Below, piece after piece: positions 45,512-57,618 of a DNA stretch of 64,000 nt. Numbering within the stretch: position 1 is the stretch's first letter; every line of letters begins with the position of its first letter. A program made the position numbers and the translations under genes. The DNA is taken from the NCBI GenBank assembly GCA_022457155.1, contig JAJGOT010000117.1:1313501-1377500 (forward strand). The letters run 5' to 3'. The notes under the pieces are model-generated. The model worked only from the letters and a program-made list of their open reading frames with translations. It was not told where the DNA came from and did no database searches. This DNA comes from Cladopsammia gracilis (taxonomy: Eukaryota > Cnidaria > Anthozoa > Scleractinia > Dendrophylliidae).

Positions 45512-46475
45512 GAAGGAAGACTCTACCCTGTGACATTCATTTTTATTGGAAAACAATCACATAAAAGATTAATTGAAACTGTCCAAAAATGTTTGTTAAA
45601 ATAATCATGAAACACAGCATACCTCTTTGCATCTTTCTCGAGGTTGTTTCGAAAACGATCAGAAACCGGAATTAATGACCATGAAGAATTTTTTTTTCCG
45701 GCGAATACCGTCGACCAAAATGTTAAAACACCGCGTACATGAATATAGCTTAAGGGCTAGATAAAACCGCAATACCGCAATGCAATTACAGAAAAACCGC
45801 TTGATGAAAAATTACCTAAAGCCGCAATGCCGCAAAACGCAATATCTAATGTAATATATGAACCACGAGAAAGAGTGTTTTAAAAAGCGAGGCACAGCCC
45901 AGTTTTTTTTAAAAGGATTTCGAGGTGTTTGAATACCTAATGAAGTATTCTTTCGAGGGAAACGAAGAAATAAAATCGGCAAAATCTATGCTAATTAAGA
46001 TCGGGTTTCTAAATTATTAAAGAGGCCCCCTAATGTGTTTGAGAAGAAATATATGTCGATAATGTTTTCAGGTTCAAGTTCAAGTTCAATCCCGGCTCAG
46101 TCTTAATTGAAAGTTAGACATTTTTGTAAAAAAGGAGGTGGCATTAAGTAGTATTGCCTCCAAACTTCAATTGCGTTTGTTTCTCAATGGTCATAATTTT
46201 ATCGCTAACAGTATTGAGTTAGCTTGTGTTTCAAGCGATAACGTACTTTTCCAGACACAAACAACCTTAAGGGTGACTGCAGGCTAATTTTATAAAGGAA
46301 GAAAAAGAGAAAAAAAAAAAAGAAAACTGACAACCATTCATGGCTTCGGAAAGAAAAGGAAACTCAAATTCTTAATACACACACGCTCATGACGCAACGC
46401 AATAAAATATGCGCAGTAATTATGCGCAATGCCAATCGCTGATAGACATCCGGGTATCAGTGCTTGTCAGCTTAA

Positions 46476-46783
46476 GGTGGTTCCCAACAGTTTCCAAGAC
46501 TTAGATTTTGATGGGTCATTATAATCACTCTTTATCAGTTGATGCTACAATCATGATATGCCCAATGATTGGTGAACACATTGTTATCATTTTTGTGACA
46601 CAATATGTTACTATAGCAACAGTATAACGTGCTGAAAAAACCCTTAATCTTAGCTTTAAGTGTTAATAACTCAAAAATGACTCGGTAAACCTCACTTTTT
46701 TATTGTCGAAATTTGATCAGTAGGATAAGATGCAACTTTTGACAAAGTTTTAAAATATTCTGTAGGTGGGGTTCAGAGCCACC
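46476..46783. mobile_element. TTAA-flanked MITE, 308 bp
   Basis: Ends GGTGGTTCCCAACAG and (reversed) GGTGGCTCTGAACCC, flanked by TTAA at 46472-46475 and 46784-46787. Terminal GGTGG links it loosely to the GGTGGCTCCAAG repeats. TTAA duplication fits piggyBac or Kolobok derivatives. Confidence 0.75.
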
Positions 46784-47339
46784 TTAAATTTTCGAAAATT
46801 GGTTTGTTTGTGTTTTGTAAATATTATTGTTTTCTAATTCCAACCATTTTGTTATCTATTATTGTCATTATTGTTGTCTACCTCGTTCACATTTTCTATA
46901 TGCATTTTATTGACTATTCGCTCATAGAACAGTCCACGTATAGTAGTATTCTGATTGTTACAGACCGAACCTAAATTAAACAGCCTATTAATAGCAGATA
47001 GGAGGACTTGCGGCAATCTCGCGTGGCTCTTAGACACTCGCTTGAAGACAGCGGCATTGCCGGTATTATTTCGATTGGGACCCGGACAGTTCTGTCCAGA
47101 AGGACCCAAGTCATGCGCAGACATTAAAATCTGACAGGGCGCTTACTTGAACGATCCATGGTAACAAGAAAGGAAACTAGTACAGTACTAAATCAACGTG
47201 TTCACTCGAAATAAAACTAAAACGAAATGAAATACGAAATTGCGATAACCAGTTACTTGATCCGTTTGAGCACGTGCTTGCCCAAAGAGGGTAGATTGAG
47301 AGTTGCTAAACAGCGGTCGCTTAATTATGGCAGTTTTTT

Positions 47340-47495
47340 GGTAATGCGGATGTCGCGAAAACAAAATGATAAAAAAAGATAAAAGAAAACATTCAAAAGA
47401 TATTAAACAATCCCCACAACACAACACAATAGCTAACGACAAGAGTGGATAATTGCTATTATTGCTAACGAGCAATAGTTTCCGCAAAACCAAGA
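47340..47495. repeat. Diverged copy of the interior of 49751-50016
   Basis: Shares 'aacattcaaaagatattaaacaatccccac', 'acaacacaatagctaac' and 'ccgcaaaaccaagaaat' with 49860-49945 of the MITE at 49751, without its ends. Confidence 0.6.
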
Positions 47496-47638
47496 AATAG
47501 CCTTAATTTTCATTCGTTAAATGGGTCACGTGACGCGTTAGTTAATGATCATCTATATAAAGCTATTGAGGTAGGATTCAATGTTAATAATAACAGAACA
47601 CAATTTTTTCCATGGACATAAATTGGTTAAAAAAAACG

Positions 47639-47882
47639 TTAGACGCCCTGCACGCATATGGCACAGTCATTTCGCTAAAAAGCAACACGGAAAGATTTTT
47701 TTCTGACATATATAAGCGCATATTTAAACGCATACACTATACCCACAGAGCTATCAAGCCTTAGACGCCCTGCACGCATATGCCACAGTCATTTCGCTAA
47801 AAAGCAACACGGAAAGATTTTGTCTGATATATATATATGCGCATATTTAAACGCATACACTCTACCCACAAAGCTATCAAGC
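47639..47882. repeat. 122-bp tandem duplication
   Basis: Two head-to-tail copies starting TTAGACGCCCTGCACGCATA and ending 'agctatcaagcc'. Very few differences, so the duplication is recent. Confidence 0.95.
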
Positions 47883-48118
47883 CAACTGGGAACATAGCCA
47901 ATCGTGAGTTCCCAATAAACAATTATATTGAATAATTATATATGCAAACTGCGGATGAAAAACATTAGTGAAATTTGTAATATCACAAACATCATTCACA
48001 TGCGGTTTATCAGTTTATTTAATTTTCTCAGTTTTGACTAATTCTTGCAACTTGTATTCATATCCAGCTTAACTTAAGCATGCTCTTTTAGGTACCTCAG
48101 TGATTAAATATTTAATTT

Positions 48119-48318
48119 ACAAGTTTTTTTCTCTAGATGAAATTTAAAAGCTGGCTTGTCTGTCTTCTTCGTACGCTAATAATAATAACACGGCTTCATT
48201 GAAATTGGAATGTAAAAAAATACAAGTTGTTTTCTTTAGATGAAATTTAAAATTTTGGCTTGTCTGTCTTTCATGCACTTAATAACAACATGGCTTCGAA
48301 ATTGTAAAAAAAAAACAA
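48119..48318. repeat. ~100-bp diverged tandem duplication
   Basis: Two units containing 'tagatgaaatttaaaa', 'tggcttgtctgtctt' and 'aacaacatggcttc'/'aacacggcttcattg'. Confidence 0.85.
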
Positions 48319-49750
48319 CAATTATCGTTGTCAGAGACCGAGTTCTTATTTACATGAAAAACTACTTGTTAAAGTTATTTACCATATTTCAACTATACTC
48401 ATAGACTTAGAATCCTTGTCTTAACGACTTTGTCGTTTTTACTCGTAAATAATTTTTTGTCTCAAAATTGAACACTGTAGAAATCTGCGTAAAAATTGCG
48501 AAACACCGCATTCAACTTGGATAAAAACAAACTATCGTATTCACCTGTACATCAAATTAGCGTCATGGTATATCTATATTTATTATTTTTATTATTCGTA
48601 GAAGGACCTAGCAAGGTAAGTGCACTGTATGTTCTTTGATAAAAAATTCATTGCGATTTCTCTCCAAAGTAAGAGATAATACCGACAAAATATGGCTTCC
48701 GCCCACAATTCACCCGCCAATTCACTGATAATGCAATGCGTAGGATTACTTGAGGGGAATAAAACGGAGTATTTCCCTGCTGATGGTGAAATATGAAATC
48801 TTATTTACCAGTCTAGATCTGATTTCAAGAAGCTCGAAGCTTGCTGAGGCCTAAGAAAGGTAAACAGAGATAGCAATTTAGTTTATACTTGCCTCATAAT
48901 TTTAATGCAGTTATATGCGATAACATGGAAATCATTAATTTTGTACAATTTCATTGCAATATTATACAAGAAAAGACCAACGATCAGTGGTTTGAAGAAA
49001 CTTAAAAAGCCGTAAACCTAAGAATAATTGTAGAGCCATAAATCTATAAACCAGCGTCTCGGCTAGCTAACCAACAGAAAGAACAGTAAAATGTAAGCTT
49101 ATATCCCGGGCAATAAAGCCTTGTATTTGTCGCGCACTTTAGACTAAACTAAAGAAAATCATATTAACCCTTTTCGGTGTTTTCTTTTCTTTTATTTACG
49201 GGCAACCAAGTTTCATCTAAGTAATACTCAGCAGAGTTTTGATATGGTGAGATCCTTTTATTTTGGACTTCAACCAAGTTATATTTGAAATTAACCGTGC
49301 ATTTGTCAAAGGCGACAAAATTATTTATTTTTGACAGCAGACTAAAAGTTCCTCTTTCCAATCCAATATGCAAATTAAAGTAAAAAAATATAATGATGGG
49401 TCGGGCTTACTGAGTTTTGTAAACAACTACTTAATTTATAAACATGGAACTTGAAGTTTCGTTTTTTAAAATTCAATAACACTTCGAAACACATGCATTT
49501 GACATCGCCAACACAAAGGTTGACATAAAGGCCCTTTTTTACATCAAGCCTGGTATTAATTTTTAAATACCCTCAATACTAATACTGGGGGGTTTATCTG
49601 GGTGTCTGTGTCTGGTGCCTATATTTCTGCAACGTTAACATTGCAGTTCGCTTATTTACTGTCAACTTTATTCATGTTAGCCAGCTACTTTCAATGATGT
49701 TTCTCATCAGCAAATTCATTCAATTCATTTGCATGCTATATTATTTATAT

Positions 49751-50016
49751 AGAGCGTTTTCATATGACGTCACGGCGGCCATATTGGTGGGAATTGAACT
49801 CTATTTTTATGGTAGTTTCTTGGTGTTGCAGATGGTGTGATCACCAAATGACGTAAAACAAAAGATTCAAAAGACACTGAACAATACCCACACCACAACA
49901 CAAAAGCTAACCAACAATGGCTTCTGCAACACCAAGAAACACCCATTTTTATGCAAACATTTTCTTTTGTTTCAGTAAACCAATATGGCCGCTGGTCACG
50001 TGAGTGAAAACGCTCT
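49751..50016. mobile_element. MITE with AGAGCGTTTTCA ends, 266 bp
   Basis: Left AGAGCGTTTTCATATGACGT followed by 'cacggcggccatattggt'; right 'accaatatggccgctggtcacgtgagtgaaaacgctct', inverted. The interior holds an open minus-strand frame without a domain. An internal inverted pair 'tttcttggtgttgcag' / 'ctgcaacaccaagaaa' is also present. Confidence 0.8.
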
Positions 50017-50459
50017 ATTGTTATAAAGCTGGAGTTTTTCTGTTTTTCAACGCTTGCGTTCATCGGTTGATTCATGATCACATGACGTCTAACAAACAAA
50101 CTGTTTCCCGCCAAACGTCCGTGCGCGGACAACATTTGTGAAAGCGGACAACATTTGCGAAAGCAGGTAACATTTTCACTGTTGCCCGCTAGTGCACGTG
50201 ATCAGACCGTGACAAAAGGTGGCATGATTATGATGCGATTGATGTTTACCTCGAGTGCTCGGCGCGTTTGTCAAACCGGTGATTTGTTGTGTTTTTGTGT
50301 TGTTATATAACAAATCACTTAACGACTGATCCCTCGGGAAACAGTGAATTTTGTTTCCCGAGAATCTCGATGTTTCCCTCGACGAACCAATAATAGTTTG
50401 AATACGCAACACCAATACTCCATCATCCAGCCGACAAAGGAATTGTGTACAGTGTCTTA

Positions 50460-52098
50460 GGGGTGGACCATTAGAAATCCTGGGAGGGGGGTCAAAAATT
50501 TTTCAGTGTATGAATTTTTTTTTCGGCCTGAGTTTCCTGCAGGATTTTTTTTGAGGGAGGTGCAAGCCTGCAGGTTTTTTTTTTTTTTTTTGAGATCTTC
50601 TTTATAAATGCGTGCAAGCCCCAAATTTTTTTATACTAATGGCCCAATCCATTTTTGGTATTAAACGCTGGAGAGTAAATTTAAGTCAGACTGTCGAACC
50701 TTTGCATAAAAAATGGGGAGAAATAAGAATTGAGATGGAGTGGTCGAGCGCCAAAGGCGCGAGCCGCTAGGGGGGTCTGGGGGCATGCCCCACCAGAAAA
50801 TTTTGAAATCTTGATGCTCTGAAACTCCATTTCTAGTGTTCTGAGACAACAATTTCTGTCAAAAATGTTTGGCAAATTGATGTGGCTTCTCGTCGCTTTG
50901 CGTCTCTTTGTGTGGCTCCACATACAAGTACTCGATTTCATTTTATTTTTCTTGCTGTTTCTTTAGTTTATCTGGATATCAGAGTTGAGTATACGCAATT
51001 TCGTCTTTTTGTATAGTAAGTATTATGAGAATTTGACGAAAATGACAGAATTTCATTTTCAAGCAAAAATCGGGGTAATCTCGACGAAATCGGGACGGTT
51101 GGACAATCTGTAATGTATTTGTTACGGGCTAAAACGGCAGCTGACTCACTCAGCAACTAGGAGAGGTATCGGGACTCTTGTTTATTCTTCTACTCCTACT
51201 TCTTCTACTGACTTACAACTCGATTGCAAGCAACTTATATACCCTAATCTTAGACATATTTGGGTTTGCTGACCGTGGGGACTTCTATCGCACATCCCGT
51301 GTCCTGTAGACCTATTTTGGCTTCTAAGCGTGGGAACTTTTAATTCATATCCTGTGGCCTAACAGAGCGAGTAGAGGAAATACCTACACGGCTGTTCATA
51401 ACAAGTACTAGAGAATCAATGGAATAGCTAGGGGTAAAACTGTAAAGTTAGACTAGACACCCAAAACAGGAACCTTAGTGTAGGTAAAACCCAAGGTCAG
51501 CTTTAGTTCCCAAGTATGCCTACTTCAAAAACCGACATTCAAATTTAACAAATTCAAAAAGGTAGACAGTACTACTCAAAAACTTAGGGACTACCAGTGT
51601 GGGCTAAACCTTCAATAACCTTGGACTATGAACACGATTATAAAGAAACTCCAAACATAAAAGAAACCTTAGGCATAACATTACGACTAAATACTTCACA
51701 ACATATTTAAAAAATACTTGTGTGTAGTAGAGCAGGTTACATATTTCATGATGTATACAGTGTTTTCAAATATGTACATAAACAAGGTTTTGGTTATATT
51801 AAGATATTGGTACATGTACCAGATAGACCTTTGAGGCAGGTAATTTTTGACAGCATTTGAGTCAACCTGAAGTTGCTTTTTGATGAATTTTACTACCAGA
51901 GAGCATTTCATACTCTCATATGTTCCAGTTTAAAATAAATAAATAAATAAATATATATATATAGCCAGTTAGCTTGCAGGATTTTATTTTTTTATGGTCA
52001 ACTGCTTGCAGGAATTTTTTTTGAGACAATTTTCCTTTGCAGGATTTTTTTTTTGGTAATTGTCACCCCCCCTCCCAAGATTTCTAATGGTCCGCCCC
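50460..52098. mobile_element. TTA-flanked PIF/Harbinger-like element, 1.64 kb
   Basis: Left end GGGGTGGACCATTAGAAATC, right end (reversed) GGGGCGGACCATTAGAAATC, flanked by TTA at 50457-50459 and 52099-52101. Both subterminal zones contain 'ttgcaggattttttt' phrases. TWA duplication and G-rich ends fit PIF/Harbinger. No transposase or Myb-like protein is recognisable inside, so it is non-autonomous. Confidence 0.8.
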
Positions 52099-52404
52099 TT
52101 AGCTAGACATATACCCGTCTGTTGCCACAAGACAGGTTAACACCATCGAGGCAGTTGAAGAAAGACAAGAAGTTTCTAATTTTCACCAAGGTGATCTCAC
52201 CTTTTGATTGCATATATGTTCTAACCCTCCTGTCCTTTTCCCCTCGCGAGGAAAAGGACTTGGTGATGTTGTGAATCCTAAGCAAAATGCTCAAATTCAA
52301 CAATTCAATTCAGTGGAAAAGTACGTTATTGTTCATTCTGGTAAGGCACAATAACGAAGTGTATTATCGTTTGTCTTACGATGATGTAGTCACTTTGATG
52401 TAGG

Positions 52405-52450
52405 TCGCGACGTTTCGACTGCTTACTGCAAGTCTTCATTAGGCGATGAG
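52405..52450 (-). ncRNA. Hammerhead-like motif
   Basis: Minus strand: CTAATGA (52442-52436), AGACTTGC, loop, GCAGTC, GAAAC (52416-52412), GTCGCGACC. One substitution from the CTGATGA core. Stem II has a bulge. Probably a Penelope-like element end, of which no coding part remains here. Confidence 0.5.
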
Positions 52451-53095
52451 TTCGACTGGTTACTCGTCACCATTGGTACCACGATGGTCGGTTATCAACG
52501 GTAGCACTCGAACCTTACCATACACTTCATCGTATCAATAACCAAATCTCGATTGTGATAGGTAATCCGCGCACCTATTTCTTGCGTAATTGGCGCGCGG
52601 TCACGTGGGTGTCCAATTGCAGCTGTCCAATTACGACATGCGTCCAATTTCTTTCCTTTGTCGGTCGGAAGTGGGACATCTGCGTAACGCAGGCGTTAAT
52701 CGAGTTCCAGTATATCCTGCTGTTCTCGATTTAATATTGCATAAATTATCATGACCGAATCGTGTTGTGAAATGATATTGGTCTACACCTTATCTCTCGC
52801 TGTAATACTGCTTTGAAGATCCTTTTAAATCCGTTAAAATTTCTTTGTCACAAAAGCAGGATCTGTGAAATTCCGATTTTGCGCATTTTTTTTCGTTTTT
52901 CTTCGCGGGGGAGGGGGGGGGGGGGGACTGTACATTGGATCTACAAGTAAATTGTCTTTCTGCAGATCTAATATTTTAAATACCCGAATTTGTGTTCTTA
53001 GAGCTGATTGGAGTGGGTTGTTCTTTGATGACTTTATAGCATCAAACATTGATATGAATTCACTGTGATTCTATTGCATTGATTATAGTCTGTAA

Positions 53096-53366
53096 AATAG
53101 TCGAGTGGTTAGGGCGCCGGACTTGAAATCAGAAGGCCCCGAGTTCAAGCCTCACTCTGAACACTAGCTGAGTTGTTTCACGGTAGACCCGAGTTCAACT
53201 CCTCGACCACGCTTGTAAATAACCAACTGGTCTGCCCCCTGCCAGTTGGGATTTTTTGTTCAGTTTGCAATATTTGTTGCAATATTTGTTTCCATATTTG
53301 AGTAGCGTGCCTGTGAATTCGCTGGATAACTAAGAGCTCGTCCACTATAAACAACAACAACAACAC
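53096..53366 (+). mobile_element. tRNA-derived SINE with (AAC)n tail
   Basis: Head 'tagtcgagtggttagggcgccggacttgaaatc' with an A-box-like start and B-box-like GAGTTCAAGCC, similar to a tRNA with a long variable arm. The body contains 'ccaactggtctgccccctgccagttggga', and the 3' end is an (AAC)n tail at 53350-53364. A second B-box-like CCGAGTTCAACTCC lies at 53187. Structure head-body-simple tail is that of a SINE mobilised by LINE machinery. Confidence 0.75.
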
Positions 53367-53644
53367 CCGCAAATCTCTGGTCAATGGTAGACCATTGAAC
53401 GTTCAAAACACGTTAATCCAAAAGAATTCGTTTCGCAAGAGAACTGAGCTGATGACCTAGCATAGTTATTTCCGAGGATGTTTTGTTTTTCATTTGACCG
53501 GCTTGCTTTGAATATTTACATATGTATACAATCATTAATTTAAAACGTTGTCCTTCGAAGTTTCGTAGTTTGTGAGGTTTGGCGATAACAACGAGTCGTT
53601 TTATAAACTTTACAATAAATGGTTTGCAATGAGAGAAATCTGCG

Positions 53645-53855
53645 CTCAGGCTACAGACAGTCCTGCCTTGAAAGCCGCATAGCTCAAATATGTACGGCAA
53701 TGTATAGTTTATAGACTCGGTATAGACAGCACTGTGTGTACGCAAACTCAGATAGACAGTCCTGCCTTGAAAGCTTTGTTAGCTTTCTAACGCATAGCTC
53801 AAATATGTACGGCAATGTATAGACAGCACTGTGTAGAGTGTACGCAAACTCAAGT
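53645..53855. repeat. ~105-bp imperfect tandem duplication
   Basis: Two copies of 'agacagtcctgccttgaaag ... gcatagctcaaatatgtacggcaatgtata ... agacagcactgtgt ... gtacgcaaactca' with small indels. Confidence 0.9.
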
Positions 53856-54148
53856 GAAAGGTTCTCTTTGTAAACTTCAGTGCTTAATAAATGATTACTT
53901 TAGAATACCGCATTGACGGGACGTTGAGAAAGAAATTCGGAGAAAGATTTGCGGTGAAAGAACCAGACTAAGATGTTAGGGAATATTTTAGTAGGATATA
54001 TTCTAACAGTCGAACCTCGATAAAAAAAAGTCCATTCGGGTCCGTCCATAGTTGTCAAATAGCTTATTTATCTTAAATAAGACTTATCTGTCTGTATCTC
54101 AACAGTCTCACGCAACCATTGCGTGTCCGTTTGTGTATTAGAGCAGTT

Positions 54149-54424
54149 TTCAATTGAGTGTCGTAAAACCAAAACCAAAGTAATTACTCTGACCAATCAC
54201 AGCAGTCATAAACAATCCAATGAACCAATCAGAACTCGAACCAAATACATGTAGCCGGTGCCAAGCGCGGGAAAACGCGTCCGAGCAAGTCACGATTGGT
54301 TTTGGTTTTACTTCTGATTGATCGAGAAAGTGGCGCGAGATTTTTTAGCCAGTCACAGCGTAGCAATGCAAAACCAAAGCAATTGTGTAATTACTTTCGA
54401 TACTCAATTGAAAACTGCTCTAAT
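54149..54424. mobile_element. MITE with AGAGCAGTTTTCAATTGAGT ends, copy 1
   Basis: Ends AGAGCAGTTTTCAATTGAGT and its inverse. Internal phrases such as 'gaccaatcacagcagtca', 'aagcgcgggaaaacgcgtc' and 'gcaattgtgtaattactttc' recur in copy 2. Confidence 0.8.
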
Positions 54425-54462
54425 TAATTAGTTAATTAATTTATCAATTAATTATAGAGCAG

Positions 54463-54690
54463 TTTTTCAATTGAGTGTGAAAAGTAATTACACAATTACT
54501 TTGGTCTTTCAATGCTACGCTTTTTGATTGGCTAAAAAATCTCGTGCCACTTTTTCGACCAATCAGAAGTAAAACCAAACGTAACTTGCTCGCACGCGTT
54601 TTCCCGCGCTTGGCGCCGCCGACATGTAATTGCTTCGAGCTCTGATTGGTTCATTGGATTGTTTACGACTGCTGTGATTGGTCCAATGTG
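54463..54690 (-). mobile_element. MITE with AGAGCAGTTTTCAATTGAGT end, copy 2
   Basis: Starts AGAGCAGTTTTTCAATTGAG at 54463 and runs 'aattacacaattactttgg ... acgcgttttcccgcgcttgg ... ttggttcattggattgttt', the reverse order of copy 1. The distal TIR is lost. Copies 1 and 2 face each other across 40 bp of AT-rich DNA. Confidence 0.75.
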
Positions 54691-55295
54691 AAGATTACAA
54701 ACATGGGCAACTCTCGTCTCCAGGGCATTCTCCTCGTTCAAAATTTCGGCGCGAAGAAATCGACAAGGCTGCAGAAACTGGTCGAGTATTTTGTTACCGC
54801 TTCGTTTCGTTTAAAATATAATTTCCAGATTTCAAGAAAACAAATATGGATGCCAATCGCCTGAAAATTACCGCCTAATTTCATCATGTGTCACGTACCG
54901 ATTGAGATATTCTACACGATTCTTGAATTATTTCGACACATTGTGTCGACAGCCATTTTGAATTCGGAGAAAACCCTGGGATGAGGTTGAAACATGGGAT
55001 CGAGGTCACCTTTAAGAGTCCGGATATGACGAATGTACAGTAGCTTTTTCTTGTTCCAAACAGCCATCATGATAAAGAAGCGTGACTTAAAAGATCATTT
55101 CCAAAAATAATTTTGCAGAACACACAGCACGGAGCAGCGGTAAATGTTTTCCCTTTTTTCTGTAATACATCTGGGTCATTTCAGCTTGTTAAGAGAAGCG
55201 TATACGCGTTTTGCTCTCCTTCTTTCAGGCAGCCTTTTTTGCATTTTAAATAAATAGAATACCAGTATGTGAAAATAAGAAAGATAACCAGTCCT

Positions 55296-55800
55296 TTAAA
55301 AGGACACTGTCCCGGCTGAAATATCGTGTTTTCATGATTATGGCCAGGAGCTTGCTTTAAGCTTACTTTATTATCTTAAAGGGACACTGTCCCGGCTGAT
55401 ATATCGTGTTTTCATGATTATGGCTAGGAGCTTGCTTTAAGCTTGCTTTATTATCTTAAAGGGACACTGTCCCGGCTGATATATCGTGTTTTCATGATTA
55501 TGGCCAGGAGCTTGGTTTAAGCTTACTTTCATCATCTTAAAATAGGAAGAAAAAATCGCCAAAACATCAAAATATCAACCTTTAAAAAAACAAAATAATG
55601 CCTAAAAAACTAAACCTTTCACCAGAATGGAAACTTTGGTTTCTTGACCGCCTGCCACGAAATCAAAATTGATGAACTGTAATCCACTTCCATCCTTGCA
55701 ATCCTGCACTTTATCTCCAAACTACTGCTTCTGTTTTTCTCCATAGAATCTTTTTAACCAATTTAGTTGTATATTTGGTGGCATTTGGCGATATAACATT
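55296..55800. repeat. Dispersed repeat, copy 2, with 80-bp triplication
   Basis: An 80-bp unit (aaagggacactgtcccggct gatatatcgtgttttcatga ... tttattatctt) is present three times at about 55296-55525. The rest matches 29490-29760. GGGACACTGTCCC is itself a perfect palindrome. Confidence 0.9.
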
Positions 55801-55802
55801 AA

Positions 55803-56025
55803 GGCCGTGTTCTATTGGGATCAACCATTTTCGGTTGGTTGGGTTGGTTGGATTTTTTTCGTGTTCTATTGGGAAAAAACCGTTTTCGGTTGGTTTGGTT
55901 GATCAACCATTTCAACCAGCTCTGAACCTGGTTGAAATGGTTGAAATGGTTGAAAAGTGTTCTATTGGGACACCTCAACCAAAACCGGTTTAGGTTGAAA
56001 CGGTTGATCCCAATAGAACACGACC
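55803..56025. mobile_element. TAA-flanked PIF/Harbinger-like MITE, 223 bp
   Basis: Left GGCCGTGTTCTATTGGGATC, right (reversed) GGTCGTGTTCTATTGGGATC, flanked by TAA at 55800-55802 and 56026-56028. Interior rich in 'ggttg' and 'caacc'. The phrase 'gtgttctattggga' occurs internally twice more. Related repeat 29408-29762 shows the site without the insertion. Confidence 0.85.
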
Positions 56026-56028
56026 TAA

Positions 56029-57530
56029 AATTAAGTAAAGACAATTTCGTTACATCGGTGGGAGACTGAAAGTTTTCTTAATGCATCACCACCGCACCAT
56101 GCCTGTTGATCGAGCGGCCATTTTGAATTTCGCGTGATAAAAGAATACAGTTAGCACACTCTTGACACACACTTCTGAAAAATTAAAAGAAATTCTTAAA
56201 ATAAGCTTCTTATGTACTTGAAGGATTTTATTGGCAAATTAGAGGACAATTTTCTCTTGTACAAACCAGGGAAACAAAATACGACTGTAAAAAACAAAAC
56301 GCAGGAAAGTACCTTTTGAAAATTTTAAAACCAGATCTAGGAGAAAAATAATTAGCAAAAAGTACGCAAGAAATATCAAGAGTACGATTTATCTTGCTAA
56401 TTTTTAATGGGAAACATGAAATTTAATTAGTTACGGAGGTTTACATGTTTACACCTCCCAGGATCTGATTGGCTTTCTCGAAGGAATGACGCGTTTTCGT
56501 TATTTTAGCAATAATGCCTTTCTAAACGACAAACATGTTTAATGAGGGTCGTTACGTTGACTTTTTAATAAAGGAGCTTGTAAATTCAAGCTCTCTGAGA
56601 AAGTGAACGATTTCTGAGCTTCTTCTTGAACCTTCTTGCACTAAAATCAGTCTTCCATTTGAAGGAAACAAAAGATCAACAATCTGCCAACAGGAGAATT
56701 CACATTGCGATATTTTCACTTTTAAGTCTTAACAATCCCTCTAGTTTCTAAATGGAAGCAAACAAACAGTGAATGTGCACAGAAGACTTTGTTGTCAGTA
56801 AAAACCACTGAAGAATACCGTGTGTAACAAAGAAACCTAAATTATATTTATCTTGTAAATCAAAATAAATCATGGCACTGTTGAAACAAAAAGCTATCTT
56901 TTGCATTAGCTAAGTCTTAATTCTTCAACAAGTAAGTCATCTGTACATTCAATAAATCTATTCCAATTCTTCGCCGGCAACATTGTCGCAAAGCAAAACA
57001 CTTTGGGACAGCGCGCTTGTTCATTGGTGACTTTTTGTAAACTGATTGTTATTTAATCACAGTTGTAAATTGACGAGGAAAAAAAGGAAAATTTATGCTC
57101 CTGAACATTTTCCTTATGTCAAGTTTCAAGAGAAACATCTTAGCGACCACGAAACCGGTAACCAGGCATAACGCGACCAATTTAGAATTCACTTGCCTAA
57201 ATTCAAAAGAAAAATGTAAATATGAATTGGACGTTTTTTTAGCATCAGGGTTTCTTTTTTCAAAGAAATATATGACAGTGTAGTGTAAAGTGATTGCTCT
57301 AACCTCGTTGTCTTGTTTGTATTACGAATCTAGAAACTGTTTCGTCCGCAGTTAATCTTTCGCTAGACTGGCTGACGTCAGAGCCATACTGATCCGAAAT
57401 TAACTTGAGAATTTTAAATGTCTCTCTTCGCTTCCTCGCCACGTCAGGGCGCCAACAAATCCAACGCTCTGACATGATCCTTGTTTTTCCTTTTAGCAGC
57501 TCGTCAGATTTAAGCAAAGCTCCGCTGAAC
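56029..57530. other. No gene recognised; upstream of receptor exon 1
   Basis: AT-rich stretch before the receptor start codon. It must contain the promoter and 5' untranslated region of the receptor gene, but no TATA box or other element could be assigned. A possible untranslated-exon acceptor (tttttccttttag) ends at 57496. Confidence 0.4.
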
Positions 57531-57618
57531 ATGTTCCTGATGAAGTTTTGTCTTGTGTTCTTCGCGGCAATGGTTTTTACGATAAACTTCGCTACCGCTG
57601 AGATGGATGGAAACCAAG
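57531..57618 (+). CDS. Cys-loop receptor subunit, exon 1 (signal peptide)
   Basis: ATG at 57531 starts MFLMKFCLVFFAAMVFTINF followed by ATAEMDGNQ and a donor (CAAG|gtacga). The first 23 residues form a secretion signal: Lys near the start, a hydrophobic core, and A-T-A before the likely cleavage. The exon ends in phase 1, and its G completes an Asp codon with the first two bases of the exon at 62732. Ligand-gated ion channel subunits of this family have the signal peptide on a short first exon. This ATG is chosen because it opens the signal; an acceptor-like site at 57496 suggests a 5' untranslated exon upstream. Confidence 0.75.
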
